A stretch of 64,000 nt of DNA, from positions 124,001-188,000 of the forward strand of contig DASQFI010000022.1 of the NCBI GenBank assembly GCA_035633215.1, given 5' to 3'. This DNA is from DASQFI01 sp035633215. Its GTDB lineage: Bacteria > Acidobacteriota > Vicinamibacteria > Vicinamibacterales > SCN-69-37. Shown here piece by piece: positions 52,055 through 59,275 of this stretch. The notes beneath the pieces were generated by a model, which saw nothing but the letters and a program-made list of their open reading frames with translations, was not told the DNA's origin and did no database searches. The position numbers and the translations under genes are program-made. Position 1 is the first letter of the stretch; each line of letters starts with the position of its first letter.

Positions 52055-52141
52055 GCGCGGTTTTCTGTACCCCACCTGCGGCACCGACGGGTTGGCGGAC
52101 CTGCGTTGTCGGTGTGGTACTCTTTCACGGTTGTCCCTGCC

Positions 52142-52217
52142 GCCGGCGTAGCTCAGTTGGTAGAGCAGCTGATTCGTAATCAGCAGGTCACCCGTTCAAG
52201 TCGGGTCGCCGGCTCCA
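52142..52217 (+). tRNA. trnT: tRNA-Thr (anticodon CGU)
   Basis: A 76-nt cloverleaf: acceptor stem GCCGGCG (52142-52148) with CGCCGGC (52207-52213), D-arm GCTCAGTTGGTAGAGC, anticodon stem GCTGA/TCAGC with loop TTCGTAA giving anticodon CGU (reads ACG), T-arm ACCCG-TTCAAGT-CGGGT, and an encoded CCA end. The integrase gene ends 12 bases downstream on the opposite strand, the classic layout of a tRNA 3'-end integration site. Confidence 0.96.
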
Positions 52218-52228
52218 CACAAACCCAA

Positions 52229-53596
52229 TCAATTCACAGACTTATCGGGAGTGGTGTTTTCGGCCTGATCGCCTGAGTGGCCCTTCTGTGCGAATGGTGT
52301 GCGAATCGGGGAAGGGTTCTCGTCGGTCTGCCCTTCCAGCCGTTCGAGCGCCCGCGCAAGCCGGACCGGAGAACTGGCAAGGTATCGGCTCGTCGTCGTG
52401 ATGTTCGCGTGTCCCAGGAAGTCCCGAACGTCGTGCAGGTCGGCTGACGATTCGAGCAGCGTGCAGGCGAACTGCCTTCTTAGGTCGTGAAAATGCAAGT
52501 TGATAGTCCGGAGCGCCGACCGTGACTCGGATGCCAATTGACCCGGCTTGCCCTTCACCCATGCCGGGGTGTGGCCGTGAGCACGGAGCACGGTCATCTC
52601 CCAGGCCCGTTTGATGCTCTTGATCTGACCGCCGGCTTCATCGCCGAACACGTAGGCGCTCGTGGCGTGCGGTTCCCCGTCCGGTCCCTGCCGACGCATG
52701 GCGAGCTCGGCACGCAGCCGCGGGCCGATGGGCAGTACGCGCGCCGTGTTGGTTTTCGTTTTCGACGCTGGGAGTTCGATCCATCGGGCGCTGCCTTTCT
52801 CGTCCTCCCGGATCTGGTGCCACTGCAGCGACAGTAATTCGCCCACCCGACAGCCCGTTGAAAGCGCCGCGACGATCAACGCTCGCAAGTGGTCGCCCGC
52901 GTGCGCGAGTAGCCGCTCTTCCTCGCCCGGCTCGAGCCGTCGTGTCCGTGGTGTCTCTGCGCTCGTTTCGAGTCTGACCACGGAGACCCCATGCCGCTTG
53001 AACGGGCTCGACTCGATGAACCCCTCGCCTATGGCCCAGTTGAACAGGTGTCTCAGTCGAGCCAGCATCCGATTTGAGCCGACCAGCCCCCGCTGCCGAC
53101 GTTCGCCGCGGATGGCCTCGATGTCGGCCTTCGCGACTGACGCTAGTGGTTTCGCGCCGAATGGGATCGTACCGCCCGCGGCAGGTACGGCACAGGCTCT
53201 CGCGATCCGGAGTTGGTAGTCGGCCTGCTGCGCTGGCTTCGGCCGAAGATGTTGGCCGCTCCACGTAATGCCTTCGTCGGTCTCTTTCTTCCCAACGTAA
53301 TCCGTCAGGTATCGATCGATCAGGTCTCCGACCGTCAAGCTGACATCGACGGACGTGGCCACCGGCTCGAACGTCCGGTTGCGGATCTCGCCGCGGAGCG
53401 TATCGCGCAAGGCTTCCGCCGCGGTCTTGCTCGTCGGCGGTTTCAGGCCCCGCGATCGTGCGACGACGTCGAGCGAGTACCGATGCTCGCGCCCGTCCCG
53501 GTGGAAACTGAAGTGCCACGGGTGCGAACACTTCGCCCATTGGCGTTTACTACAGGTGCAACGTTTCTTGAGTCCGTCATTCGTTCGTTTCGGCAT
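52229..53596 (-). CDS. Tyrosine-family phage integrase
   Basis: 455 residues. The N-terminal arm-binding part starts with a Cys-rich stretch (KKRCTCSKRQWAKCSHPWHF) that could bind zinc, followed by a SAM-like core-binding domain. The catalytic domain shows the R-K-H-R-H/W-Y set: LSTGCRVGELLSLQW (Arg), HFHDLRRQFACTLLE (HxxR), LGHANITTTSRYLA (His and nucleophilic Tyr). It would catalyse integration at the neighbouring tRNA-Thr. It overlaps the J-domain gene by one base (TGATG), so it is the last gene of a coupled leftward set. Confidence 0.93.
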   Translation of the reverse strand: MPKRTNDGLKKRCTCSKRQWAKCSHPWHFSFHRDGREHRYSLDVVARSRGLKPPTSKTAAEALRDTLRGEIRNRTFEPVATSVDVSLTVGDLIDRYLTDYVGKKETDEGITWSGQHLRPKPAQQADYQLRIARACAVPAAGGTIPFGAKPLASVAKADIEAIRGERRQRGLVGSNRMLARLRHLFNWAIGEGFIESSPFKRHGVSVVRLETSAETPRTRRLEPGEEERLLAHAGDHLRALIVAALSTGCRVGELLSLQWHQIREDEKGSARWIELPASKTKTNTARVLPIGPRLRAELAMRRQGPDGEPHATSAYVFGDEAGGQIKSIKRAWEMTVLRAHGHTPAWVKGKPGQLASESRSALRTINLHFHDLRRQFACTLLESSADLHDVRDFLGHANITTTSRYLASSPVRLARALERLEGQTDENPSPIRTPFAQKGHSGDQAENTTPDKSVN

Positions 53597-53958
53597 CAGG
53601 CTCTGCCTTTCTTGTGATGTAGAACACGCGCCCGTTTCCGCCGTGGTGGCGCGTCCGCCTCTCCGGTGAACGTGACACTAAAGTCCATCCCCATCAGTCG
53701 CGAGTCCCAGATCTGCGTCACGCTTTCAAGCAGCGCGTCTCGGATCGTGTTTAGCCGCAACATCGCCTCTACCGATCCGCCGACGTCGGGATGTGCCTTT
53801 CGCGCCTGCTGCCGATAGCCGTCCGCGATAAGGTTCACGGCTATGGCGCGTCGCCCGCGAACAGCTTTCAGCCACGCGCGCCGCCCCCGTCGATACTCTC
53901 GTCGCGCTTCAAGCAACTCGGCGTCGCCCGCGGCCTTCTGCTCGAAAGACCACGCCAT
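53596..53958 (-). CDS. Small J-domain-like (DnaJ) protein of the island
   Basis: 120 residues. The segment LIADGYRQQARKAHPDVGGSVEAMLRL has the J-domain features: helix II with basic residues, the invariant HPD followed by GG, and the start of helix III. Only part of a J-domain is present, without the glycine/zinc regions of DnaJ. The C-terminus is basic (PPRRKRARVLHHKKGRA). It may recruit host DnaK to island proteins. It is coupled to the integrase (TGATG) and to the gene upstream (TAATG). Confidence 0.72.
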   Translation of the reverse strand: MAWSFEQKAAGDAELLEARREYRRGRRAWLKAVRGRRAIAVNLIADGYRQQARKAHPDVGGSVEAMLRLNTIRDALLESVTQIWDSRLMGMDFSVTFTGEADAPPRRKRARVLHHKKGRA

Positions 53959-54350
53959 TACTGCTGCCTTTCTGCTTCGGCAATTTCCTCATGATCGGCG
54001 TCCGTCGCCACGCCGAGATGATGTCGAATCCTTGCCGAGTAGAGCCGCGCGTCTCGGCTTCGCCCCATGTACGGACTCTCGTCCGAGAGCTTGTAGTGCT
54101 CCAAAAACGCTCGCAGGAGAGCCAAGCCATGCACGCATCGAATGCGCGCCTCCGGGCCAGCGGGTTCCTTGAACACTTGCGTGAAGTCCGCCGCCCGAAT
54201 GGATTCAACGAGCGGCTCGACCAGCGTTCTAGGCACACCCCGGGCGATTACTCCCTCGGGGTCCAGCATCAGACTGCCATCACCGTCGATGTCGGCTACG
54301 AGTGCGAGAACGGCAGCGGGATCAACCGCATCGGGTACGAGTTTCAGCAT
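53958..54350 (-). CDS. Hypothetical island protein (130 residues)
   Basis: Starts MLKLVPDAVDPAAVLALVAD. It contains DIDGDGSLMLDPEGVIARGV, vaguely like a calcium-binding DxDGDG loop, and then a helical part with MGRSRDARLYSARIRHHLGV. No family recognised. It overlaps the J-domain gene by one base (TAATG), which supports expression as part of the coupled int set. Confidence 0.62.
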   Translation of the reverse strand: MLKLVPDAVDPAAVLALVADIDGDGSLMLDPEGVIARGVPRTLVEPLVESIRAADFTQVFKEPAGPEARIRCVHGLALLRAFLEHYKLSDESPYMGRSRDARLYSARIRHHLGVATDADHEEIAEAERQQ

Positions 54351-54414
54351 TTACGTCCACCTTTCTGAAATCGAAGTGAGACGGACGGCCGGATCGCCCG
54401 GCCGTCCGGTCCCG

Positions 54415-54750
54415 TCAGCCCTTGCCGCCCTCCATGACGTCCTTCTGATCGTCGTCAGGCGCCGGCATATCGAGCACGTTCTTTGGCAGGAGCGACAGCC
54501 ACCACAGATCCTCACTCGCCTTGAGCAAGCCGGTTGCGATCGCCTCGACGACGATCGGGTCATCGAACGGATCCACGTCCTCGCTCTTGGCGAGCCCCGC
54601 AATGGTTTCATTGACCAGCACGACAGCCGTGTGTGCCGACTTGAGACGCGCTTCGATGGTCGGCACGCTCATCCACTTGCCGAGCTTTTCGCCGGTCAAC
54701 AGAAGTTTCTTAGCTTTCTTGCTGTTCGACTTCGTCGGGTGTTTCTTCAT
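54415..54750 (-). CDS. Hypothetical island protein (111 residues)
   Basis: A basic N-terminus (MKKHPTKSNSKKAKKLLLTG) is followed by an acidic, helical remainder (SEDVDPFDDPIVVEAIATGL, DLWWLSLLP). GAGGCT lies seven bases before the ATG. It is not recognised. It is the first gene upstream of the coupled pair and is separated from it by 64 bases. Confidence 0.6.
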   Translation of the reverse strand: MKKHPTKSNSKKAKKLLLTGEKLGKWMSVPTIEARLKSAHTAVVLVNETIAGLAKSEDVDPFDDPIVVEAIATGLLKASEDLWWLSLLPKNVLDMPAPDDDQKDVMEGGKG

Positions 54751-54843
54751 GGACAGCCTCCGTGAAAGAGGCCGGCGGGCTACAATTCCTGCAGCTCGCC
54801 AGCTCGTTCATACCGAGTTGACGGGTGAGGCTCGCGCGGGTGT

Positions 54844-55002
54844 TTACTGCACTCGCGCGGGCCGGCTACGTTTGGCCTTCTTCGGTTTGTTCCACAGGAG
54901 CGACTTGCATCTCGGGCACATCGTGACGAGGCCCGTCCGTGGCACCCACGAATGCCCGCACCGCTTGCACGTCAGTGTGGGCACCCGAACCTTTTCGGCC
55001 AT
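54844..55002 (-). CDS. 52-residue zinc-ribbon protein
   Basis: The frame at 55002-54844 encodes MAEKVRVPTLTCKRCGHSWV followed by CPRCKS at residues 29-34 and a Lys/Arg-rich tail ending ARVQ. The two CxxC pairs (Cys12/15 and Cys29/32) form a rubredoxin-like zinc ribbon. Such miniproteins are frequent in phage genomes of high-GC hosts. This frame is short but has ordered motifs and a stop within the gap between two real genes. Confidence 0.6.
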   Translation of the reverse strand: MAEKVRVPTLTCKRCGHSWVPRTGLVTMCPRCKSLLWNKPKKAKRSRPARVQ

Positions 55003-55152
55003 AACGTTCCGCCATCCTAACCTTACTCATGGGTAAGTTGCAAATACTAGGCTCTTAGCCCAGGGGCTTCGCCTGTAAATCGCTGCCAGATCGGCAGTAG
55101 TGCCTGGTGCCACCCGGACTGCCAGTCGGGGCAAAAGTGACGCGCGCGGCCG

Positions 55153-55172
55153 TTTTCCCTGCGTAGGGAAAA
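55153..55172. promoter_or_regulatory. 20-bp operator-like palindrome
   Basis: TTTTCCCT-GCGT-AGGGAAAA is a perfect 8+4+8 palindrome with AT-rich ends in GC-rich DNA. A second, weaker pair (ATGAC/GTCAT, around 55183-55198) lies nearby. It is located in the 250-base gap upstream of the 54844-55002 gene and the int set, where a repressor of the island's integration genes would be expected. No repressor gene has been identified in the window. Confidence 0.45.
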
Positions 55173-55253
55173 TCTTCAAGATGACTGACCTGTCATTTTG
55201 GTTGCCACGGCTGGGGAAAAGTCTCGTGCACCATACTTTTCGAGCCGATCTCT

Positions 55254-55463
55254 TCATGCCCTCACCCCGGCCAGCCGCTTCAGCCGGGCGATCTCGGCCG
55301 CGGTTTCCCGCTCATGTTTCTCCCGGCTGAACCGCGCCCGACAAGCGCCGGTACAGAACCGGCGACCCTCGCGCCAGTCGAAGGCGGTCCCGCACTGCTC
55401 ACAAGTGCCGAACACAGCCGCACGTGCGCCCGTAGACGCGATCGATCGCCGCTTGGCAGCCAT
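55254..55463 (-). CDS. 69-residue zinc-finger miniprotein
   Basis: MAAKRRSIASTGARAAVFGT precedes CEQCGTAFDW...RRFCTGACRARFSREKHE. The C-x2-C ... FC-x3-C arrangement with CRxRF is a small treble-clef-like zinc finger. The same pattern recurs in the C-terminal part of the 62280-62906 protein (CMTCRELF...CYCSQACRQR), so both are likely island-specific zinc proteins. Function unknown, perhaps DNA binding. Confidence 0.65.
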   Translation of the reverse strand: MAAKRRSIASTGARAAVFGTCEQCGTAFDWREGRRFCTGACRARFSREKHERETAAEIARLKRLAGVRA

Positions 55464-55547
55464 ACCCTAGCCCCTCACCTTCGAATTGCTCCCTATGGGA
55501 ATGTCAGCCCGTGCAGCCTCGCCCGGTGCGCGCGAAGGTCGTCGACG

Positions 55548-55597
55548 CGACATAAGGCCCGTTCTTAGACGCCGGCCGCTGCCCCCTCTCTGACACA
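55548..55597. repeat. 50-bp perfect direct repeat, copy 1
   Basis: Starts CGACATAAGGCCCGTTCTTA and ends CCCTCTCTGACACA. It is identical over 50 bases to 57870-57919, 2.3 kb away in the same orientation. Left of it is island DNA; right of it, without a gap, begins the truncated SGNH/AlgX-like frame. It may be the remaining end of an insertion sequence or the join of a recombination event. Confidence 0.85.
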
Positions 55598-55921
55598 GCA
55601 GGTTTCGCCCTCGCCGTCACGCCACGATTTCACCACTGGAATATACGGGAGTGCCCAGACAATTGGGAGAAGGAATCGTACGGACTGAATGAACCGTATC
55701 AATATGAGTATTTCCGCTATTTTGAGGAGTCCGTACGGGCCTATCCGATCATCAACCTGCTGCCCGATTTTCGAGCCACGGACAAGTACCCGCTGGTGTT
55801 TCGAAACGATCCTCATTGGAACGCCGCGGGACATGCCTTCGTGGCGGAGACAGTAACGCGGCACATGCTGGAGAGGCAGTTGATCCGTGCCGCGAGTTCA
55901 CGGCCGCCGCCTTCTCGATAG
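55598..55921 (+). pseudogene. SGNH/AlgX-like acyl-transferase family protein, 3' fragment
   Basis: The frame is open from the base after the 50-bp repeat and ends with a TAG at 55919-55921. It encodes EKESYGLNEPYQYEYFRYFE ... INLLPDFRATDKYPLVF ... NDPHWNAAGHAFVAETV. The DPHWNAAGH motif is the catalytic DxxH block III of SGNH hydrolase-like proteins involved in polysaccharide O-acetylation (AlgJ/AlgX type). There is no start codon and no N-terminal part with the GDS block, so this is a truncated remnant cut at the repeat. Confidence 0.7.
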
Positions 55922-56315
55922 GCCGCCAGGCCCAGTCTCATCTTCGGCCGCACGATCATCATTGAGCCTTGGTCCCTCCAACATCCAAGCCGCTGCCGAT
56001 CACTGTGTCGCGCGGGTCGCTTGGTCTGCGGTGAGGCCGCAGGCATCGGCCTTTCGGGTCGCATAAGGGGGAATCCGTTTTAGCGGCGCGACAGGGCCTT
56101 CATCGTCCCTATCGTCTGCAACGGCGACTTCGCGAACTGGCGCGGACAGCGTGTTCCAGACCGACGGGGTCGTGCAGGAGCACCGCGAGCTCGCGGAGGT
56201 TTCAACGGCGCGCGACCTGCGGTGAGACAAGACGGCGCGCCGCACGCTCGAAGTCCTCCGCCAGGTCGCAGCGCGGTAGTGTGTCGGGGCTAGTCTAGGC
56301 CGGGCTGAGGCCGGG
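55922..56315. other. Non-coding debris, no feature recognised
   Basis: Between the SGNH remnant and the methyltransferase stop no frame has recognisable content. Near the right end (56296-56336) GGCCGGGCT is repeated three times and can pair to form a GC-rich stem just after the methyltransferase stop, possibly its terminator although no T-run follows. Confidence 0.4.
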
Positions 56316-57365
56316 CTAGGCCCGGCCCTTGGTAGCCAGAGTCCGGAAGAACGGGCACACCCAGATCAGCGCGGCGCGAGCGGGCCGGATGAGCAGGAGC
56401 CGGTTGTAAACCTTCGCGAGCCACGCCTTGATGGCTTGAAAACCCGCGATCTCCTCCTGCGAAACCTCCCCCAGGAGGATGCGCGGTTCCAGGCCGGCAC
56501 TCGTGCGCAGCATCCGACGGAGCTCGACGACGCTCAGAAGCCGGCAGTGCGCGTAGGACTTTCCGCCACGCAAGCGCACGTAGCGCTCCTGCCACGCGCG
56601 CGGAAGCCAACCGACGCCCCAGATCGACACGTGCGGCTCGGCTGAGAGGCTGTAGCGGTTCGGCGTCGCAATCGCCGCTACCCCCCCTACCGCAAGGACG
56701 CGACCGATCTGCCGAAGGTACGCATCCTGCTCGTCGACATGCTCGATCACATCGAGCGACACCACGCCGCCGACCGACTGGTCCGCCAGCGGCAAGGCTT
56801 CCCCGAGCGCCGCGGCGAGGTTCGGCCTTCCGCCAGCGTCGAGAATGAGCTGCCGTGCCACGACCAGCCATTCCAACGAGACATCGATCCCCACCGCGCT
56901 ACGTCCCAGGCGCGCCGCGGCAGCCAGCAGAGGCCCTGCGCCGCACCCAAGATCGAGGAATGGCAGGCGCCCCGTTGTCGCAGGGCGCAGCCAGCCATCG
57001 AGCTCACGTGTAAACCTTGTGGGCCCCTCGAGAATCCCACGTGTGCGGCGCTCGATATCGGACTCGGACCAGCCGGGCCGCTGTCGAAATACTTCGGCCA
57101 CGAGATCCTTGGTGGACAGGGTTCCGATGAGGCCGATCAATCGCGACGCCTTCCGACGGTCTTCTTCGACATCGAGCCACGAGGGGAGATCGATCCGGAA
57201 GTCTGCGATTCCTCCAAACACGGGATATCGGCCGGAACAGGACCTGCACACCAGGCTCTCGCGCTCATCGGCAAGGGCACCGAGGCAACGAGGGCACTTC
57301 CAGATCAAGGGCGGTGGATCTGTCGGGGGCGACGTTGCTCCAGCTTCGACGTCTTGGTGGTCCAT
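56316..57365 (-). CDS. SAM-dependent methyltransferase with N-terminal zinc ribbon
   Basis: 349 residues from the ATG at 57365 (GAGAGG eight bases upstream). Residues about 23-55 form a Trm112-like zinc ribbon (CPRCLGALADERESLVCRSC). Motif I is FLDLGCGAGPLL near residue 135, motif II AVGIDVS, motif III ALGEALPLADQSVGGVVSLD, followed by EHVDEQDAYLRQIGRVLAVGG. It resembles class I methyltransferases of polysaccharide and glycan clusters (Methyltransf_11). It is the only complete gene between the two 50-bp repeats and is flanked by truncated sugar-metabolism genes, suggesting that it arrived as part of a captured glycan-biosynthesis segment. Confidence 0.82.
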   Translation of the reverse strand: MDHQDVEAGATSPPTDPPPLIWKCPRCLGALADERESLVCRSCSGRYPVFGGIADFRIDLPSWLDVEEDRRKASRLIGLIGTLSTKDLVAEVFRQRPGWSESDIERRTRGILEGPTRFTRELDGWLRPATTGRLPFLDLGCGAGPLLAAAARLGRSAVGIDVSLEWLVVARQLILDAGGRPNLAAALGEALPLADQSVGGVVSLDVIEHVDEQDAYLRQIGRVLAVGGVAAIATPNRYSLSAEPHVSIWGVGWLPRAWQERYVRLRGGKSYAHCRLLSVVELRRMLRTSAGLEPRILLGEVSQEEIAGFQAIKAWLAKVYNRLLLIRPARAALIWVCPFFRTLATKGRA

Positions 57366-57410
57366 CGGCGGCCCTCTCGCGCTGCACGTCCAAACCCGAC
57401 CATCGAACGG

Positions 57411-57461
57411 TCAGTCCATCGGCGGCATGTAACTGTCTCGCGAACGGCCTGATTCTCTCAC
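57411..57461 (-). CDS. Possible 16-residue leader or broken gene start
   Basis: GTG at 57461-57459 is preceded at 57472-57467 by a perfect AGGAGG with five-base spacing. The frame runs 16 codons (VRESGRSRDSYMPPMD) to a TGA at 57411. It lies 46 bases before the methyltransferase ATG. It might be a translated leader or the first codons of a gene lost by rearrangement. The other 250 bases of this gap show nothing. Confidence 0.3.
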   Translation of the reverse strand: MRESGRSRDSYMPPMD

Positions 57462-57669
57462 TGAAACCTCCTACGAAATAGCTCTTCCTGGTGATCGCGT
57501 TCGCTTGCCATCGGCGCGGGAGTATCAGGTCGCGCCATTAGTCCGCCACCCGTCAACCTTTAGTTGGGGGCATGTGCGCGCTGATCGGGGGTCAGGCGTG
57601 GCTGACATCGCGCGCGGGCTCGTCACGGGCAGCAATGGCGCCTCAACGGCATGCTATTGTTTCGTCTGG

Positions 57670-57846
57670 ATGTCCAGCTCAAACCCTTCAAATACGCGAA
57701 TCGGTCTCGTCGGTCTCGGCAACGCCGGTTTCCAGATCCATCTCCCGTCCCTCGCCGGAATGCCATCGGTGACCGTAACCGGCGCGTGTGATCCCGATGC
57801 GGCACGCCGCGAACGCGCCGCCGCAAAATATGGCGTGCAAGGATAG
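57670..57846 (+). pseudogene. Gfo/Idh/MocA oxidoreductase, N-terminal fragment
   Basis: The ATG at 57670 opens TRIGLVGLGNAGFQIHLPSL ... VTGACDPDAARRERAAAKYGV, the Rossmann NAD-binding start (GLGNAG, then GACD) of a Gfo/Idh/MocA sugar or inositol dehydrogenase. After AAAKYGVQG the frame stops (TAG, 57844-57846), where intact members continue for about 300 residues. It is truncated 23 bases before the second 50-bp repeat. Confidence 0.8.
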
Positions 57847-57869
57847 GAAGGATTAGGGGGTCGTTGACA

Positions 57870-57919
57870 CGACATAAGGCCCGTTCTTAGACGCCGGCCG
57901 CTGCCCCCTCTCTGACACA
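57870..57919. repeat. 50-bp perfect direct repeat, copy 2
   Basis: Identical to 55548-55597 in the same orientation. Here it separates the truncated Gfo/Idh start on the left from the truncated GH51 end on the right. Each copy therefore sits at a gene breakpoint. Confidence 0.85.
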
Positions 57920-58110
57920 ACCGGCGCGACGCGCGTCGCGCCCACCGGGCAACTCACCGTCCTCTCGTCGCCGGATCCGCTCGATGAGAACTCGTTCGAG
58001 ACGCCGACGAAGATCGCACCGGTGACCACGACGGTGACGGGATTGGCGAAGACCTTCACGCGCACATTGCCGCCGTACTCGCTGTCGATCCTTCGCGTCG
58101 GCGTTCGATA
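57920..58110 (+). pseudogene. GH51 alpha-L-arabinofuranosidase, C-terminal fragment
   Basis: The frame from the end of the 50-bp repeat to the TAA at 58108-58110 reads LTVLSSPDPLDENSFETPTK, then IAPVTTTVTGLAKTFTRTLP and PYSLSILRVGVR. The DENSFExPxKIAP and PxYSLxxLRV pattern is the C-terminal beta-sandwich end of GH51 arabinofuranosidases. About 60 residues remain of some 500, and the catalytic domain is absent. Confidence 0.7.
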
Positions 58111-58121
58111 ATCCACCTGGA

Positions 58122-58144
58122 GCCCCGGGTCTTCAGACCCAGGG
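58122..58144. terminator. Hairpin CCCCGGGTCT-TC-AGACCCAGGGG
   Basis: The stem has ten pairs with one G/A mismatch and a two-base loop, which must open slightly. It lies between the GH51 remnant stop and the next start. No T-run follows on the plus strand, so it may be a weak terminator of the arabinofuranosidase transcript. Confidence 0.45.
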
Positions 58145-58165
58145 GACCGTGTAAGATTCCTCCGC

Positions 58166-58780
58166 ATGAGTCTCATCCGTCGCCTGTTCGGGCCGAGCCG
58201 CAAGGAGATCTGGCAGAAGTTGAGCCAGGAGATGGACGCCCGGTACGTCCAGGGCGGGTTCGGCAAAGGTGACAAGGTCGAAGTCGATCACGGCGACTGG
58301 ACCGTCACGCTGGACACCTACGTCGTATCCACTGGCAAAAGCGCGATGGTGTTCACGCGCATGCGCGCGCCATATGCCAACCCGGGCGGGTTCCGGTTCA
58401 CCGTGTATCGGCGGAGCATCTTCAGCGGCATCGGCAAGTTCTTCGGGATGCAGGACATTGAGATTGGCGACCCGCAGTTCGATCACGACTTCATCATCCA
58501 GTCCAACCGCGAATCGCAGGTGCGCGAGCTGCTCGCGAACGTCAAGATTCGCGATCTCATCTCGCGCCAGAAAGACATTCAGTTTTCGGTAAAGGACGAC
58601 GAGGGGTGGTTTGGGACGAAGTTTCCGGACGGTGTCGACGAGCTGCATTTCGTCGTCGTCGGCGTCATCAAGGACATCGAGCGCCTGAGGCTATTGTACG
58701 ACTTGTTCGCGGAAACACTGGACCATCTCTGCCGGATCGGCGCGGCGCTCGAAACGGCGCCGAACGTCAAACTGAAGTGA
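58166..58780 (+). CDS. Conserved-looking cytoplasmic protein of unknown function
   Basis: 204 residues from the ATG at 58166 (MSLIRRLFGPSRKEIWQKLS), with TTCCTCC-type but no plus-strand Shine-Dalgarno evident. The pattern FRFTVYRRSIFSGIGKFFGM then QDIEIGDPQFDHDFIIQSN and a helical C-terminus suggests a stable domain found in other soil bacteria, not one I can name. No signal peptide or membrane segment. Codon use and character are chromosomal rather than phage-like, so it may be part of the captured DNA that includes the GH51 fragment upstream. Confidence 0.65.
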   Translation: MSLIRRLFGPSRKEIWQKLSQEMDARYVQGGFGKGDKVEVDHGDWTVTLDTYVVSTGKSAMVFTRMRAPYANPGGFRFTVYRRSIFSGIGKFFGMQDIEIGDPQFDHDFIIQSNRESQVRELLANVKIRDLISRQKDIQFSVKDDEGWFGTKFPDGVDELHFVVVGVIKDIERLRLLYDLFAETLDHLCRIGAALETAPNVKLK

Positions 58781-58825
58781 TGGCCGACAGGAGTCCGATG
58801 CTCGTAACGATAAGAAGCATTAGCG

Positions 58826-59026
58826 ATGTCCGCGACGCGACATATCCAGTTCTCCCGAGACGCGGCGTTCTGGTGCGACATCGCCGGTCTGCACGTCTCG
58901 ACGTTCCGCCGTCTCGCGCATCGTCGTCCTCGCGCCTACGTCAAAAAGCGACGCCCGACTGGTGAAACACCGCGGGGTTACTCCCCCGCAGCCGGCGGCC
59001 CAGCCGGGCGCCTTTGGCATGACTAG
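58826..59026 (+). CDS. Small island protein, possibly helix-turn-helix-like
   Basis: 66 residues: ATRHIQFSRDAAFWCDIAGL then HVSTFRRLAHRRP and a Pro/Gly-rich end. The FWCDIAGLHVSTFRRLA block resembles short proteins in phage packaging regions (FWxxLAGLDxxxxR), but this is a pattern match by eye. The gene is convergent with 59042-59245 and close to it, consistent with the phage side of the island. Confidence 0.45.
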   Translation: MSATRHIQFSRDAAFWCDIAGLHVSTFRRLAHRRPRAYVKKRRPTGETPRGYSPAAGGPAGRLWHD

Positions 59027-59041
59027 CCGCCGCGACTTCGC

Positions 59042-59245
59042 TTACTGATCTGATGCCTGCCTGGGGCCGGGCGTTCGATTCCAGCCTTCGCGCCGAGCCG
59101 TGTCGAGCACACCCTGATGCACGACTTCCGCGCTCGTCGGCGCATTGCTTTTTGCGCGCCGATTCGCGTCGAGATCCGCATTCGCTTTCCGGTGCGCCGC
59201 GTTGGCCGCCTTCGTTGCCGCTGGGATTCCTGGTCCGTCTGCCAT
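59042..59245 (-). CDS. Small island protein downstream of TerL
   Basis: 67 residues (MADGPGIPAATKAANAAHRK ... RREGWNRTPGPRQASDQ), hydrophilic. The start is well supported by AGGAG with nine-base spacing to the ATG at 59245. It follows the 260-residue gene by 30 bases on the same strand and is the last leftward gene of the terminase operon. No function is recognised. Confidence 0.62.
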   Translation of the reverse strand: MADGPGIPAATKAANAAHRKANADLDANRRAKSNAPTSAEVVHQGVLDTARREGWNRTPGPRQASDQ

Positions 59246-59275
59246 TGTTTTGTCTCCTGTGTGGAAATTGTTCGC

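Noticed and set aside
52142..52217. tRNA with a second in-window 3' duplicate marking attR
   Set aside because: I searched by eye for the T-arm and acceptor sequence further right and found none before 64000; the right boundary is left undefined.
55548..57919. The 50-bp repeats as integron attC sites
   Set aside because: There is no inverted core with GTTRRRY/RYYYAAC ends and no integron integrase; the two copies are perfect, unlike attC sites of different cassettes.
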